This document shows, piece after piece, positions 44,252 through 55,646 of a stretch of DNA of 64,000 nt. How positions within the stretch are numbered: position 1 is the first letter of the stretch; every line of letters begins with the position of its first letter. Below the pieces are notes generated by a model, which was given only the letters and a program-made list of their open reading frames with translations, did not search any database and was not told where the DNA came from. A program made the position numbers and the translations under genes. The DNA is from Lepraria neglecta (lineage: Eukaryota; Ascomycota; Lecanoromycetes; Lecanorales; Stereocaulaceae), in the NCBI GenBank assembly GCA_033220425.1, contig CM065647.1, positions 3,100,001 through 3,164,000 of the forward strand. Direction: 5' to 3'.

Positions 44252-46338
44252 ATGTCAAACATTCAAGGGGCAAAGCCTGAGATTGACCGCTACTTGGTCA
44301 TTCATGTAGCTACAACTTGCGATGAGCACGGGGTATACGTCACAAAGGATTCGGCAGAGGTCATCGAGATTGGCTGGCTGCTGTTGGACGCCAAAAACTG
44401 CGAAGAGGTACTCCCGAACATTTACGTGCGCGTGTAAATAAGCTCACACAAACCATTACAGATACACCGAGAGAGCGTCCTTGTCAAGCCGGTCAACACT
44501 CCAATAACCCCACTATGTAGTAAGCTTTACTCTGGAACCCTTGAAATTTTCTGTGAAGCGTTTGGCTCACATCTTATCAGCGAGCTTGACAACGCTTACC
44601 TGGGAGCATGTGCGTACTGCTGGCACCTTCCGTGATGCCATCACCCGCTTCGATAGCTTCGCTCAGGAACACTTGATACCAAAGAATCACGAGTTTGCCT
44701 TCGTCACCCTTGACTCTTGGGACTTGCGTGTGCAGCTTCCCCGAGAAGCGCGAGACAAAGCCGTCGTCCTCCCACCGTATCTTCAACACTCTCGCACATT
44801 CGATCTACGAACCGAGTACCAGCGCTGGCAGCAGCACCACCCCGAGTCCCTACCCTTTGGTCCAAGCTCTCTGGCAAATATCTGTGCGGCGTTGGAAGTG
44901 GAGCCTGTTCAATCGTCTGCACCAATCAAGCACAACCTCCCATTCCATCTCCAAGCATTGGCACCAGCATCTCCTCGACGTGCTATCGAAGAAGCTGTGA
45001 CGTTGACCAGAGTGTTGCGTGGTTTGATTCGAAAGTCTCAGCCTCCACACGAGCACCCCGATGTACTAAGTCGACCCATGGACGCGAGGGCCGACGTTCG
45101 TGCTTTCCTTGCAGAGCGAAGCAAGGTCTTGCACATGAGCGGTCTGCCCCATGATACAACACAGTCAGAGCTTGAGAGCTGGTTCACCCAATTTGGAGGC
45201 CGTCCCATTGCTTTCTGGACTCTACGCACCCCAGATCAACACAAGCCTACTGGTTCAGGATTCGCAGTATTTTCTTCTCATGAAGAGGTTAGTATTCGCC
45301 CTTTTGATCGAGATCCCCCCCTTCAACACCTTACTATCATCATACGAAGCACAAGGTCTAGTCATTATCTCTACGATCAATATGGTTGCTGACATAAAGC
45401 AGGCCGCTGAGAGTCTATGCATGAATGGGCGTGCCCTCAACGAAAAGGCCATCGAAGTCTCGCCTTCATCAAGCCGTGTACTCGACCGTGCTGCAGAGAT
45501 CCTCACACCGTTCCCTCCAAGCAAGAATCGACCTCGACCTGGAGACTGGACCTGTCCTTCCTGCGGATTCTCCAACTTCCAGCGTCGTACAGCATGCTTC
45601 CGCTGCTCTTTCCCAGCTGCAGGGCCTGGCGGTGATCCCATGGGCTACTCTAACTACGGCTATGGTCCTCCGCACATGATGCCTCCTCACCACCACATGG
45701 GACATCACGGGGGACATGGAATGGGTCATGGGCGTAGTGGAGGCGGAGGAATGGTGCCATTCCGTGCTGGTGATTGGAAGTGCGGGTCTGAAGGATGCGG
45801 ATATCACAATTTTGCCAAGAACGTCAGCTGCCTTCGTTGTGGAGCTAGCCGTGCTGGAGCAGCAGTTGTAGCTGACTCTGCTTTCCCATCTCCACTCGAG
45901 CCACCATCTGGATATGGAATGGGCCCCCCATCGATGGCAGGTACGCCGGGTCCGGGTCCATTTGCTTCTGCCGCCGGTGGCTTTGGTTCTGGAGGGTTTG
46001 GCGGTCAACAGTACGGAGGGCCACCAAGCCAATACGCCTTGCCCTCTGGACTCGGTGCTCCTACTGGTGCCTACCCTGCAATGGGTGGTGGATACGGTGG
46101 AGGTCAATCTGGCGGCCCCTTTGACAGCAGGGCGGCACAAGCTGCTTTCTCATCCGCTAGCAACGGTCCTCCATCGACCGGCGATCAAAACGGGGCCCAG
46201 TATCCTAGCGGTAGTGCGTATGGCGGAATGGATGGAAACTCAGATCCCTTCGCGTTCCTTTCATCGGGGCTTGGTGGGCTATCAATGAACGACGATTCTC
46301 GGAGAAACGGTGCTAACTCCAACAAATCGCCCGCATAG
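44252..46338 (+). CDS. ERI-1-like exonuclease fold with RRM and two RanBP2 zinc fingers
   Basis: Four exons, 44252..44407, 44462..44519, 44581..45287 and 45403..46338, encode 618 residues. Residues ~10-230 follow the DEDDh exonuclease layout of ERI-1/3'hExo (YLVIHVATTCDEHG, VIEIGWLLLDAKNC, ITPLCTSLTTLTWEHV, FAFVTLDSWDLRVQLP, ARRAIEEAVTL-like end). Residues ~250-335 form an RRM (KVLHMSGLPHDTTQSELESW; GSGFAVFSSHEEAAESL). RanBP2-type fingers start at ~354 (GDWTCPSCGFSNFQRRTACF) and ~430 (GDWKCGSEGCGYHNFAKN). The tail is Gly/Pro/Tyr-rich, prion-like low complexity. RNA binding is strongly suggested. Motif I lacks the Asp and Glu expected for metal catalysis, so nuclease activity is doubtful. Confidence 0.85.
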
Positions 46339-47991
46339 GCCAGCGCGACGTGTCTCCTTGAACCTAGCGCTCACATTCGGGATTTGTGGTGTTATAGCGC
46401 ACTGTTAGAATGGGGGAAAAAAGGCGGGGTATACTATATCTGTTTAATCACGGGGAAGGGATGGGATGTTCAAAGAGGTGCGGGCTTTTACATGCGGACG
46501 CGACGTGTTCAGGATAAAGCATAGGTGATAGATCTCCACTTGGTCAAGCATAGCGGGATTGGGCAAAGCAGCGGCGGTGTTGGGCGGGGCAAAAGTAGAA
46601 TGGTGGGCAGCGTGTTTTCATGCTTTCAAAACTTTTTTCCTTTCTTCAGCATATCAGCCACAAATGAGGAGTGCTCGGGCTTCATTTCATGAGGAGGTTG
46701 GTGGATTTAGCTGTCGGCTATATTGGCATCTTCAAGATTATGGTGTTGGAGATCGAGGCATAAATGGTTGCACGTTGCAGAATGCCAGCATTTCGTGGAT
46801 ATGGCTGGGGTTGTTCAAAATAATTATTGGGTGTGACCACAAGTTTAGAGGGTGACGGGTAGATAGGTAGCAGAGCATCAATACTATTGTACTTTTATAT
46901 GCTTGGACTTGCAAAAGCATTGTGGGCCCAAGATAGAAGTGTAAGACTCTACAGGGGATATCGAGAATTGTTGATATCGCTAGCTTACAACTTTCCGTGA
47001 CTGGCAGCAGCTGGCGTATCTACTGCTCACTGGTCCGCATGACGCGGATAGCAGTATCCTACATGTATCTCAATCGGGACACTAGACCCAAGTCTTCCTT
47101 TTTAACCACGTCATATAGGTTTTTTAAAACATACATCCCTTGCTCACAAAGTCTTCCTCCTGTTTTTTCTCTGTGTCAAAATAGCTACTCCTTGAACCAC
47201 ACTTATGGTCTATTTGTTAATTTACAACAAAACGAAACTTCACATGCTTGGCTTCTTTATGAACACAAACTCCGTCAACACAACTCTGAAAGAATGTTAA
47301 CAGCCTTCCTCTCTAACCTCCCAACAGCGACGTCAGCAGCTTCCTGAAGCAATTTTTTCGACATATACCTAGCTGTCAACCCCTCCGAAACGACATGATC
47401 AACCAGCTAGACGAGCTCCATTCTGCCATTTGACGCTCTAGACACGGAGATTTCGGCATATTGGAAACTCTCAATACTTTTCGACCACAACAATCGTCTC
47501 CCCAATAGTATGAAGGATCGAGCTCTGCACTCATTGCCGACTAATGACTCTACTCTTTCTCCAAAGTGAACTTCTCGGTACGCTGTATCCCACCTCTCCA
47601 CCTTCCTCAGGCCGGGTCGACTTGAAGGTTTTTTATTGGAAATAGTGCCGCATGGCATCCTTTTGATCGGTGCCGATTTATCCTGACATCTGTATCTAAA
47701 TCACCCTTTCCAAGCCCAATGAAAGCAGGAAAAGGCTTTCCGGCGCGTCCACTAGGCCTTTCACAACCTCAGGCTTTGTCATTATGCTCTTATCACGGAT
47801 TTACACAGCTCCTGTCCCGAGTCACTATTGGACTTTAAACAACCGATGATGCAAATTTATGCAGGTTAGTTATGCACAGCAGATGTAGCCGGCTATCATC
47901 TTTCTCTACTCCGTACATCACTTGGGATTCGGAACAATTGTGGATTTAAGATAATACCAGCAGTAAAGAAGTCACGTCATTTATATACATC
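46339..47991. other. Intergenic region (~1.65 kb)
   Basis: T-rich on the + strand in places; several open frames up to ~115 codons exist but show no domain, signal peptide or splice consistency. No RNA gene was recognised. Confidence 0.45.
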
Positions 47992-49910
47992 ATGCTTCCT
48001 CACTTCTCCCTTCGACTGAGACATAGCCTGTTCCCTTCCTCCCCAAAACACTCGCCCCAACAGCTCACCTCCTCCAATACCCTTACCAATGTCGACACAG
48101 GCGCGAGTACGAAGGCTCATAAATTCTCACACTGGCAGCTCGTCAGATCCCATGCATTGATATCGCAAGCCGTCCTTAACCATGACTACAATGGGTCAGG
48201 CACAGAGGATGATCCCTACCATGTCGAATTCCTACCAGATGATCCAAGGGACCCCATGAATTTTCCCCAATGGAAGAAATGGGCAATTACGCTATTGGTA
48301 GCTTTCGCGACGTTGACAGTGGCCTTCGTATCCTCAGCATACACGGGTGGTGTGAATCAGATTATTACCGGCCTGCACACGAGCGATGAGGTTGTGGTAT
48401 TAGGAGTGTCACTTTTCGTTTTAGGAGTGCGTGTTCCCGAGGCTGAGATATGCAGAGAAACATGCTAACATATTCGCAGTTTGCGATTGGTCCTCTACTC
48501 CGGGCTCCATTATCTGAGCTTTACGGTCGGCAAATACACTTCTTCGGGACCTATGGAGTCTTAACAGCATTCAATGCCGGGGCCGCAGGAGCCCAGAACA
48601 TCCAAACCCTCGTCATCCTTCGTTTTTTTGCCGGCGCTTCGGCTCCTCTCCTCTTACGAATGCGGGTGGTGTCATAGCAGATATGTTCTCCGCCTCGCAG
48701 CGCGGTCTTGCCATGTCTGTCTTCGCCGCCGCGCCTTTCATGGGTCCTACACTTGGACCAATCGTCGGAGGCTTCCTCGGTGAAACAGAAGGCTGGCGGT
48801 GGGTGGAAGGTCTCATGGCAATCTTCACCGGTGTCCTTTGGATATTCGGGTCCCTCACAATTCCAGAAACCTACGCCCCTGTCCTTCTCAAAAATCGCGC
48901 AGCAGAACTGAGCAAAATAACCGGCAAAGTCTACAAATCCAAGATCGAAGTTGAGCGAGGCAGGCAAACGCTTGGTCAATCCTTCAAGATCGCCCTCTCC
49001 CGCCCTTGGATCCTCCTTCTTACAGAACCAATCGTGCTGCTTCTATCCATCTACATGGCCATCATTTACGGCACTCTATACATGGATGTTCGCCGCATTC
49101 CCAATTGTCTTCCAACAAGAGCGCGGCTGGAGCGAAGGAGTCGGCGGCCTCGCATTCCTCGGTGTCGCAGTCGGAATGATGGCCGCAGTCCTCTATACGA
49201 TACCCGACAACAACCGCTACAGACGGGCTGAAGATTCTTTCATTGCGAAAGGCGAGATCGGCGCTCCTCCAGAAGCACGACTGCCACCTGCATTGATCGG
49301 CAGTATCTGCATCCCCTTCGGTCTCTTCATATTCGCCTGGACCAATTACCCGTCTATCCACTGGATCGTCTGTATAATCTTCACCGCACCCTTCGGTTTC
49401 GGCATGGTGCTCGTGTTCCTTTCAATCATGAATTACCTTATCGACGCATATACCATCTACGCCGCCAGCGTGTTCGCCGCAAATTCCGTCCTGCGGAGTA
49501 CGTTCGGTGCGGTATTCCCGCTCTTCACTACATATATGTACAACAATCTCGGCATCCACTGGGCGAGTTCGATTTCAGCCTTTTTGGCGTTGGCTTGTGT
49601 GCCGTTTCCGTCCTTGCTCTATCATTATGGTGCTACAATTAGGAGAAAATGCAAGTTCGCAAGAGAGGCTGCGGAGACAATGGAGCATTTGAAGCATCAG
49701 GAGCCTGGTCGTCGGGCGAGCGCTGCTGCGAAAGAAGGAGATAATGAGTTAATCGATCCTGAAAAGGAAGAAGTTGAGCAGACGGAGCCGACGCTGCAGC
49801 CTGAGGGTGTGGAGGCGGCAAGGACAGATACAAATAGGAAAGACGTCCATCCAGAAAAAGAAGCTATAAAGACTGATCCGGAGAGGGATGTGGAGAGAGC
49901 GGAGGTTTGA
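47992..49910 (+). pseudogene. MFS drug/polyamine-type transporter with two opposite indels
   Basis: Exon 1 is 47992..48426; a 53-nt intron (donor GTGCGT, acceptor TTCGCAG) leads to 48480. The DHA1-type features are PDDPRDPMNFPQWKKW before the first helix, [18 protein letters not shown] (motif A), [16 protein letters not shown] and AAAPFMGPTLGPIVGGFLGE. Family reading needs one base lost near 48637 (within FAGA-FGSS) and one extra base at ~49085 (TLYM-MFAAF), after which the original frame resumes. About 446 nt between them are in a shifted frame. The rest, including [16 protein letters not shown] and the long charged tail, is intact. It is either a recent pseudogene or an assembly with two errors. 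Confidence 0.75.
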
Positions 49911-50455
49911 GTGAGATATATACGCCTTGCCTATTTGATTCTTGAACATACTATTTGGTCTCCTGTCACAGCATTTAGCATATGTAGCATTTGCCCAGCG
50001 TTTTATATAGATGAATTGGGAAATATTGGGGGAAACATATAGCCTGCTGAATGCTCAAAACAATGCGTATCTAGATAAACGATAATATCAAATCAATCAT
50101 AATGGTTTGAATTCTCTGAGAATCGGGCTCGGGTCTGGTGAAGCCTGAAAGTATTTGCCTTCTACATCCTGCATTCTGGAGCATTGCAGGGCGTTCCGTA
50201 TGAATGAGTTGGGGAAACGGTTGAATTACTAAGAGCTAGCTGCGCTATGAGAAGCACTGGGTATCTGATACAGCAAACAACGTCAAACCATCCATGACTC
50301 CGCTTTTCAATTCGAATACGACTCGTACCGTACTTTCGAAATTTCAACGCCAGACTCGATAGAAGGAGTCATCGAGATTGTACTCATAAGCTGAGCAGAA
50401 AGCACACGCATTAAGCATGACTGAATATACGAATAAGGGTATCATCTCATCAACA
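49911..50455. other. Convergent intergenic region
   Basis: AT-rich 3' sequence between the transporter and the RA-PH gene; no gene was seen. Confidence 0.5.
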
Positions 50456-52747
50456 TCAAACCCCCTCCCCGACTCCCACGCTCACTTCCCTCCTCTTCTC
50501 CCTCTCGATCACCGGCATCGGGCCACCCTCAGACCTCTCCACTCTATCCAGCAGACTCCCAGGCTTATACTGGCTTCCCTCCCCCACGTCCAGCATCGGC
50601 GCCTTCGCTGTCCGATCACCAGTCATCACACCCCTGCCCGTCCCCGTTCCCCCTTGGCTCTGGGAGTTGCTGGCAAGTAGACCGCCTATAAACGCTCTGC
50701 TTGCCTTCTCTGGGGACGTCGAAGCCTGTCGCATTTCTGCTGATGAGGATGAGGGGCCACCACTGCGATCTCTACGTATGGTTCTGGCACGGTGAACTCC
50801 AAAATCAGGCTCAGCATTGCCGCTGCTTGTGCGAGGCCTTTGCCATGTCGTCGACGGTGGGATCGGGATGGCGGCTTCTGGACTAGTGGCTAGTTCGGCA
50901 AGGCCGCCAGCAGGAATGTGCTCCGGCATCACGCCTCTACCCTTTTTAGCATGTTGAGGCGGCTCTTGGAACTGAGGAGTCAGGTCGATTAGAGGTCTAT
51001 TCTTCGGTCGTTGTGAGCATGCTCGCTTCAAGCCAGTGCTTTGTTCGTGATTTGACAGCGTTGGTGGAAGGTCCGGCGCTACCTCTCGCTCTCGTTGGGC
51101 TTTCTGGCACTGGGTGTAAGTTCTGCCGAGGAGACCTTCGGCGGCGAATGGTTCAGGCTTGGCCTCTGGTGCTGAGATCTGCACGATGGAAGGCCTGCGA
51201 TTTCGGGTTGTGGCTTCGCTGGTGGCGGCGTCCTTACTGAGCTTTTTGGGGAAGGAAACTGGTGGTGCACCTCGACTACGGATCGGTAGGCGTTGAGGAA
51301 GTAGTTCACGGGCTGGCGCGAGGGTAGGCCCGGATTCCGTGTTCGTTGGAGTGGCATTTGAAGTCCCTTGGTTGCCTCCATGCAGCTCGTTCTTTGGTGC
51401 TTTTGGAACATCTTCACCCTCTCCCATGACATTGACAAGATACCAACTCCTCCATTCCTGAACAGCCTTATACCACGCCATAGACACCGCTTTATTGTTG
51501 GTGCAAAAGAAGTGAACAAAATTCGTGGCGCTCAGGAACATGCTTGACTTTTGTTGGCTTTTGACGCAGAAGCACACTTTTCTGGGTGGCTTGATCTTCT
51601 TAGCCAACTGACGAGCGGTCGGTACATAAATATCGAAATCTGACAGATGACAGATATTCGAAGTCTCACCACCATTTCGCTTGGCTACAAGTACCTGTCC
51701 GTCTGACCGTAAAGTAACCCACCGCTTGTCCCAATGACCCGGCTTTTGTGAATGGTAAATATGGACCGATATATCCCCGGGCTGGGAGCTGGAGACGTTG
51801 CCTAGCTCCAGGTCGTTATCCCTGCCGCCTGTAGGTGACGGTGTAATAATAAGGGTGTTTGACGCATCAGTATCCCACGAGTTCATGACATCGCGCACAT
51901 GCTCATATCGCCTAAGGGGTCGTTCAAGACCTAGCTGCCTAAACGACTCGAGAAGCACCGTTGCTTTTGGGTCAATAGGTTCTGATAGTTGTTCTCCAGC
52001 AGAGCGGATGATGTCTAGCGGCGTTGTCGAGGGTGTTACTGGGATTGAAATTACAGACTGGCCATACTTGACCATGACCCGCCGTTCTCCAGCATTGACG
52101 GCAGAAATGGGCGCGTCGAATGCAGGCGCGACAGTGTTCTCAGGTGGTTCATTGGGGATGGGCGCTGAGATCGTTCTCTTCAGCTCTTCTTTGCTCTGGG
52201 CGCGCTGGTGTCTACTTCTTTGTCCGGTGATGCGCTCCGTCAAGCTCTTTGGAGGCAGAGACGTTGGCCTTTCCACCGTAGGTTGCCCCTCGCGGCGCTT
52301 GGAGAGCAATTTAGGCTGCTGTTCTCGAGGACTCCTCTCGGGTATGGTCGCAGTCTTTGGACGCAGCTCCGCCTCCCTAACACGATCATTGGACGCCGCT
52401 GTAGTACCACCTCTTTTGTCTGTGCGGTCTTCTCTATGACTTCGATGACTGACTGGCGGGCGAGCAACTTCAGGGCTCCTCGTCTTACGAGCTCCGATCT
52501 CTTCCGTGGTCTCGCGCTGTTGCCGGAAAGCTCGTTCCACGGGCTGAGCATCAATTGGGTTTCGTCGCCTAGCTCTGGCTGAGGCTTCTTCTTGTAACCG
52601 CTGTAGTTGATCCGCACCGATGGTTGGGGGTTTCTCGGGGCTTGTGAGTGGTCTGTTCGGGCGCGCTCCTTTGTATCTGGAACGACTTCTGGCGAGGGCA
52701 GCACTGAGCGTTTGTGGCGAGGCTGTAGCCTCAGGTGGTGAATCCAT
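50456..52747 (-). CDS. Ras-association/PH-domain adaptor protein
   Basis: A single exon encodes 763 residues. Residues ~1-210 are basic and disordered, with a predicted short helix (QLQRLQEEASARARRR). Residues ~220-300 match an RA-like ubiquitin fold (RRVMVKYGQSVISIPVTPST; VLLESFRQLGLERPLRRYE). Residues ~325-440 form a PH domain (SVHIYHSQKPGHWDKRWVTL, DGQVLVAKR, LSDFDIYVPTA, AWYKAVQEWRSWYL with the invariant Trp of the last helix). The RA-PH tandem is that of MIG-10/RIAM/lamellipodin and Grb7-type adaptors, suggesting membrane recruitment by a Ras-family GTPase and phosphoinositides. The C-terminal 300 residues are Pro/Ser-rich. Confidence 0.85.
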   Translation of the reverse strand: MDSPPEATASPQTLSAALARSRSRYKGARPNRPLTSPEKPPTIGADQLQRLQEEASARARRRNPIDAQPVERAFRQQRETTEEIGARKTRSPEVARPPVSHRSHREDRTDKRGGTTAASNDRVREAELRPKTATIPERSPREQQPKLLSKRREGQPTVERPTSLPPKSLTERITGQRSRHQRAQSKEELKRTISAPIPNEPPENTVAPAFDAPISAVNAGERRVMVKYGQSVISIPVTPSTTPLDIIRSAGEQLSEPIDPKATVLLESFRQLGLERPLRRYEHVRDVMNSWDTDASNTLIITPSPTGGRDNDLELGNVSSSQPGDISVHIYHSQKPGHWDKRWVTLRSDGQVLVAKRNGGETSNICHLSDFDIYVPTARQLAKKIKPPRKVCFCVKSQQKSSMFLSATNFVHFFCTNNKAVSMAWYKAVQEWRSWYLVNVMGEGEDVPKAPKNELHGGNQGTSNATPTNTESGPTLAPARELLPQRLPIRSRGAPPVSFPKKLSKDAATSEATTRNRRPSIVQISAPEAKPEPFAAEGLLGRTYTQCQKAQREREVAPDLPPTLSNHEQSTGLKRACSQRPKNRPLIDLTPQFQEPPQHAKKGRGVMPEHIPAGGLAELATSPEAAIPIPPSTTWQRPRTSSGNAEPDFGVHRARTIRRDRSGGPSSSSAEMRQASTSPEKASRAFIGGLLASNSQSQGGTGTGRGVMTGDRTAKAPMLDVGEGSQYKPGSLLDRVERSEGGPMPVIEREKRREVSVGVGEGV

Positions 52748-53171
52748 TATTCTTCAACGTGATGTTTTGAACCGCTAGACGTCTTAGAAACTCCTGCTGC
52801 TTTTTCTTCTGTGTTTGGAGCAACGTTGTGCGCTTTTGATGCATCGCAGAGGCCTAGGTGGAGGCATGTGTAGCGCCGTTTCCTTGCGAGGTAAAGTGTG
52901 GAATGGAAGGTGAAACTTGACAGGCGCTACACAATAATTGAAAACTTGGACACGCGACTTTTGACGTAAGGCTGAAAGTCTTGGCGTTTCACGAACCAGG
53001 CTCTCCAGACTCTCCAGACCAGGTATTTGCTCGACCAAGAGTACAGCTGTTTGCCACGTGCAAGCTTCAAGACCAGCTATTTCATGCTTTCGGTGCCCAG
53101 TTTTTACTTTTTATCTCTATCCAACCTGCGTAAATCTAGTCTATCGTGACGGCGTTGGTACAATCTACAAT
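52748..53171. other. Intergenic region upstream of the RA-PH gene
   Basis: 424 bp between two minus-strand genes; no gene was seen. CTCCAGACT occurs twice in direct tandem near 53003-53021. Confidence 0.5.
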
Positions 53172-55149
53172 CTATCTACTAGGCCCAGGCTTCATTCGCT
53201 TCCATGCATCCCCTTCCCAGACTCCAGCTCGGGTATAGTCCCCTGTATCACTCCCCATCATATATCCAAATCTAAAGTACTCCTTCTCCAATGGGTCGTG
53301 TCTATAAAACGTATGCTCCGGTGTTCCCTCGCCATAATACCACCGATGTCGCTCCACATCATTTACTAAAACACTTACGCCATCATACGGCCGTGGAGGC
53401 GTGCTCCAGGAGAATGTAATGTTCCGTGAGCCCAAAATTGGCGCAGTGATATTCGGTAGGAGCGAATCCAGTTGTCCGTCACCACGGAGTGAAGCTGCTG
53501 TCTGCATTAGGGAGTCAAAGCCCCAGCGGGCAGTGCCGTTGATGAACAGACCAACTAAGATGCCTTGATAGAGCATACCTGGTCTTGTCTGCGGTCGTGT
53601 ACCGGGTAAGAGGAGGAGAGCGAGTATGTAATGATGGATGCGGAGATGGAGGGGTGGGAGCACCACGCAGAGGAGCAAGCCAACGACGAAGGTCGAATAG
53701 ATGGCTAGGTAGCAGGGAAAGCGGCCTTCTAGACGTAGATACCAGACTTGCCCACACGCGATGGAGAATATCAGAAGCACGACGCTGACCAAGGCGAGCT
53801 TCGCACCGGCCTGCACTTGGAGGTCATGTGGCGTCAGGCGCTGGATGGGAATGAAATCGAAGGTGTAATTATTGAGTGAGCCTACCCATGCGCCGCCGAG
53901 CCAGAGAATGGTCCTTTCGATGTTAGCGGTCAGGCTTGTTTGTTGAGGTTTCACACAGAATTTATAGATGACGAAGGCGCAGAAGGCCGCTGGGAGGAAT
54001 CTGCCAATAATGATAGAAGTAAGGGAGGCGTAGTCCGAATGATTCGGTGGATCGGATACAAGCCCGACATGGAAGAAGAGCATCGTGAATATTGAGGTGA
54101 AAAAGACTGGAGGAGAGGTGGTGCACAGCGATAGGATTGTGGTGAATCCACATGTCACCGCGAGGAGAGGCCAACGCAGATCTCTCATACAATGTGTGGA
54201 TAGCCCGGAAACGAAGGTGAACGATTTGGGAAAGCTCGCATCGAAACCAATGCTCGTAATTTGGTGTCGCCTGGTAGATGTGAAATTACTTTGCTCGCCT
54301 GCAAGCAAGGCCACACCACATCCGCCCTTGTCATTTCCAACAAGACCTGAGTGAATAGCTGCTTGGCATATAAACGAGTCACCGCGATATACAGTGTCGG
54401 GGGTGGTCGAGTTCTCTTCAGCTGCCGTAGGTCCGCCAATCACGAAGTGTTGGTAGTTGAATTCCTGATCGCCCACAGCATGAGGGTTGAGAACTTTCGT
54501 TTGTCTGCAATTTGCAGGACATCGAAAAGCAAGTGTAGCGTTGTCGAAGGGGCGACATCGATTGCCATTCAGACCGCAGCTATTGCCGGCATCCCTGATG
54601 ACGTTAGTATTGATCGTTACAAGTACTTGAAAGTCGAATTTCTCACCAGAAGCTGGCGCCGCACCAGATGGGCTGCGGTTTCCCATACCCTTTGATATTT
54701 CCAGCTTGTGCAGAATGATTGAGGACCAGACTGAAGGTCAACAGCCAGCAAAAGTAGAAGAACGCCAAAAGCCCGGTCTTGTGCCTCCGCTTTGGAAAGT
54801 GCTTGTCGATGAACTTTGCGGGGGCTTCCTGAATGAATAGGAAGAATGGCGTGATCTTTTGCATCTGAGGAGGATCGGGCCCTTTCGACCAGGCTACGAC
54901 AGCTCGAGCTGCGTGTCGGATGGGAACTGGGACGCATCTCCAATGGAATGACTTGGATGATTCGCGCAGCCAGACTGGAAGAGGGAGTCGGCCATTTTCA
55001 GCCTCCGGTGATCCTGACCGGATACCCATCTCAGAGCTGCCAGGTGTCGATGCTTCAGGTCCATCGTACTGGTCCTCGCTCTCCCATGAAGGCCGCTCTC
55101 CATGTGCACCGCCGTTTTCAGTGTCACCGCTATATTCTTCGGGGCCCAT
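53172..55149 (-). CDS. LCCL-domain multi-span membrane protein
   Basis: Two exons, 54647..55149 and 53172..54594, encode 641 residues over a 52-nt intron whose removal yields CGASFWDAGNSCGLNGNRC, the start of the LCCL domain. Residues ~1-110 are acidic and presumably cytosolic; a transmembrane span follows at ~125-145 (LLAFFYFCWLLTFSLVL). The LCCL domain (~160-275) includes RPFDNATLAFRCPANC, VLNPHAVGDQEFNYQ, YRGDSFICQAAIHSG and GGCGVALLAGEQ. The C-terminal half has about seven more hydrophobic helices and ends in a globular tail (TPEHTFYRHDPLEKEY). Fungal orthologues share this layout; a surface or endomembrane receptor-like role is inferred only. Confidence 0.9.
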
Positions 55150-55646
55150 GGCGATGTATCGCAGTAGCTGAAAGAATTCCTACGCGTTTTGTTAGCTGCG
55201 CTTCCTTAAATCGGGCCTCCAATGGCTGCTTACTGCGAGCAAAATCCGACCGTAAGACGCGCATGAAGTTCCCGCATACTCCCTTTGCCTGATGGAGTCA
55301 GAAAGTAAACGTCGTGCGAGACTCCACACAGTGATCCACACAGTGACTTTGATAATATTAAGGAATTAACATAACGATGAAGGAGAAGGATGGAAGTCGT
55401 CGTAAGACTTGATTGGCCAGGCTGCCAGTACGAGACAATGCTAGGACCGAGGGACCCTGTTATGGTGCGGTCATGTACTTGGAGCTAACCAATATCTATT
55501 ACCAAGCGCCCCATGATCGCTGGCCGATAAGATATTCTTCATGGGAACGGCATGATGGTGAGTCGGTCTTGCTCTTGACAGCTTCATTGTACGGCGGTCT
55601 CTCTTTCTTTACATTCCTCTTGTCCACCAGTCCAGCAATCGCCAGC
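55150..55646. promoter_or_regulatory. Divergent promoter, LCCL protein / aminotransferase
   Basis: The two genes point outward from this ~500 bp. An in-frame ATG near 55473 could extend the aminotransferase by 58 residues including a hydrophobic stretch, but the internal start at 55647 fits cytosolic homologues better. Confidence 0.4.
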
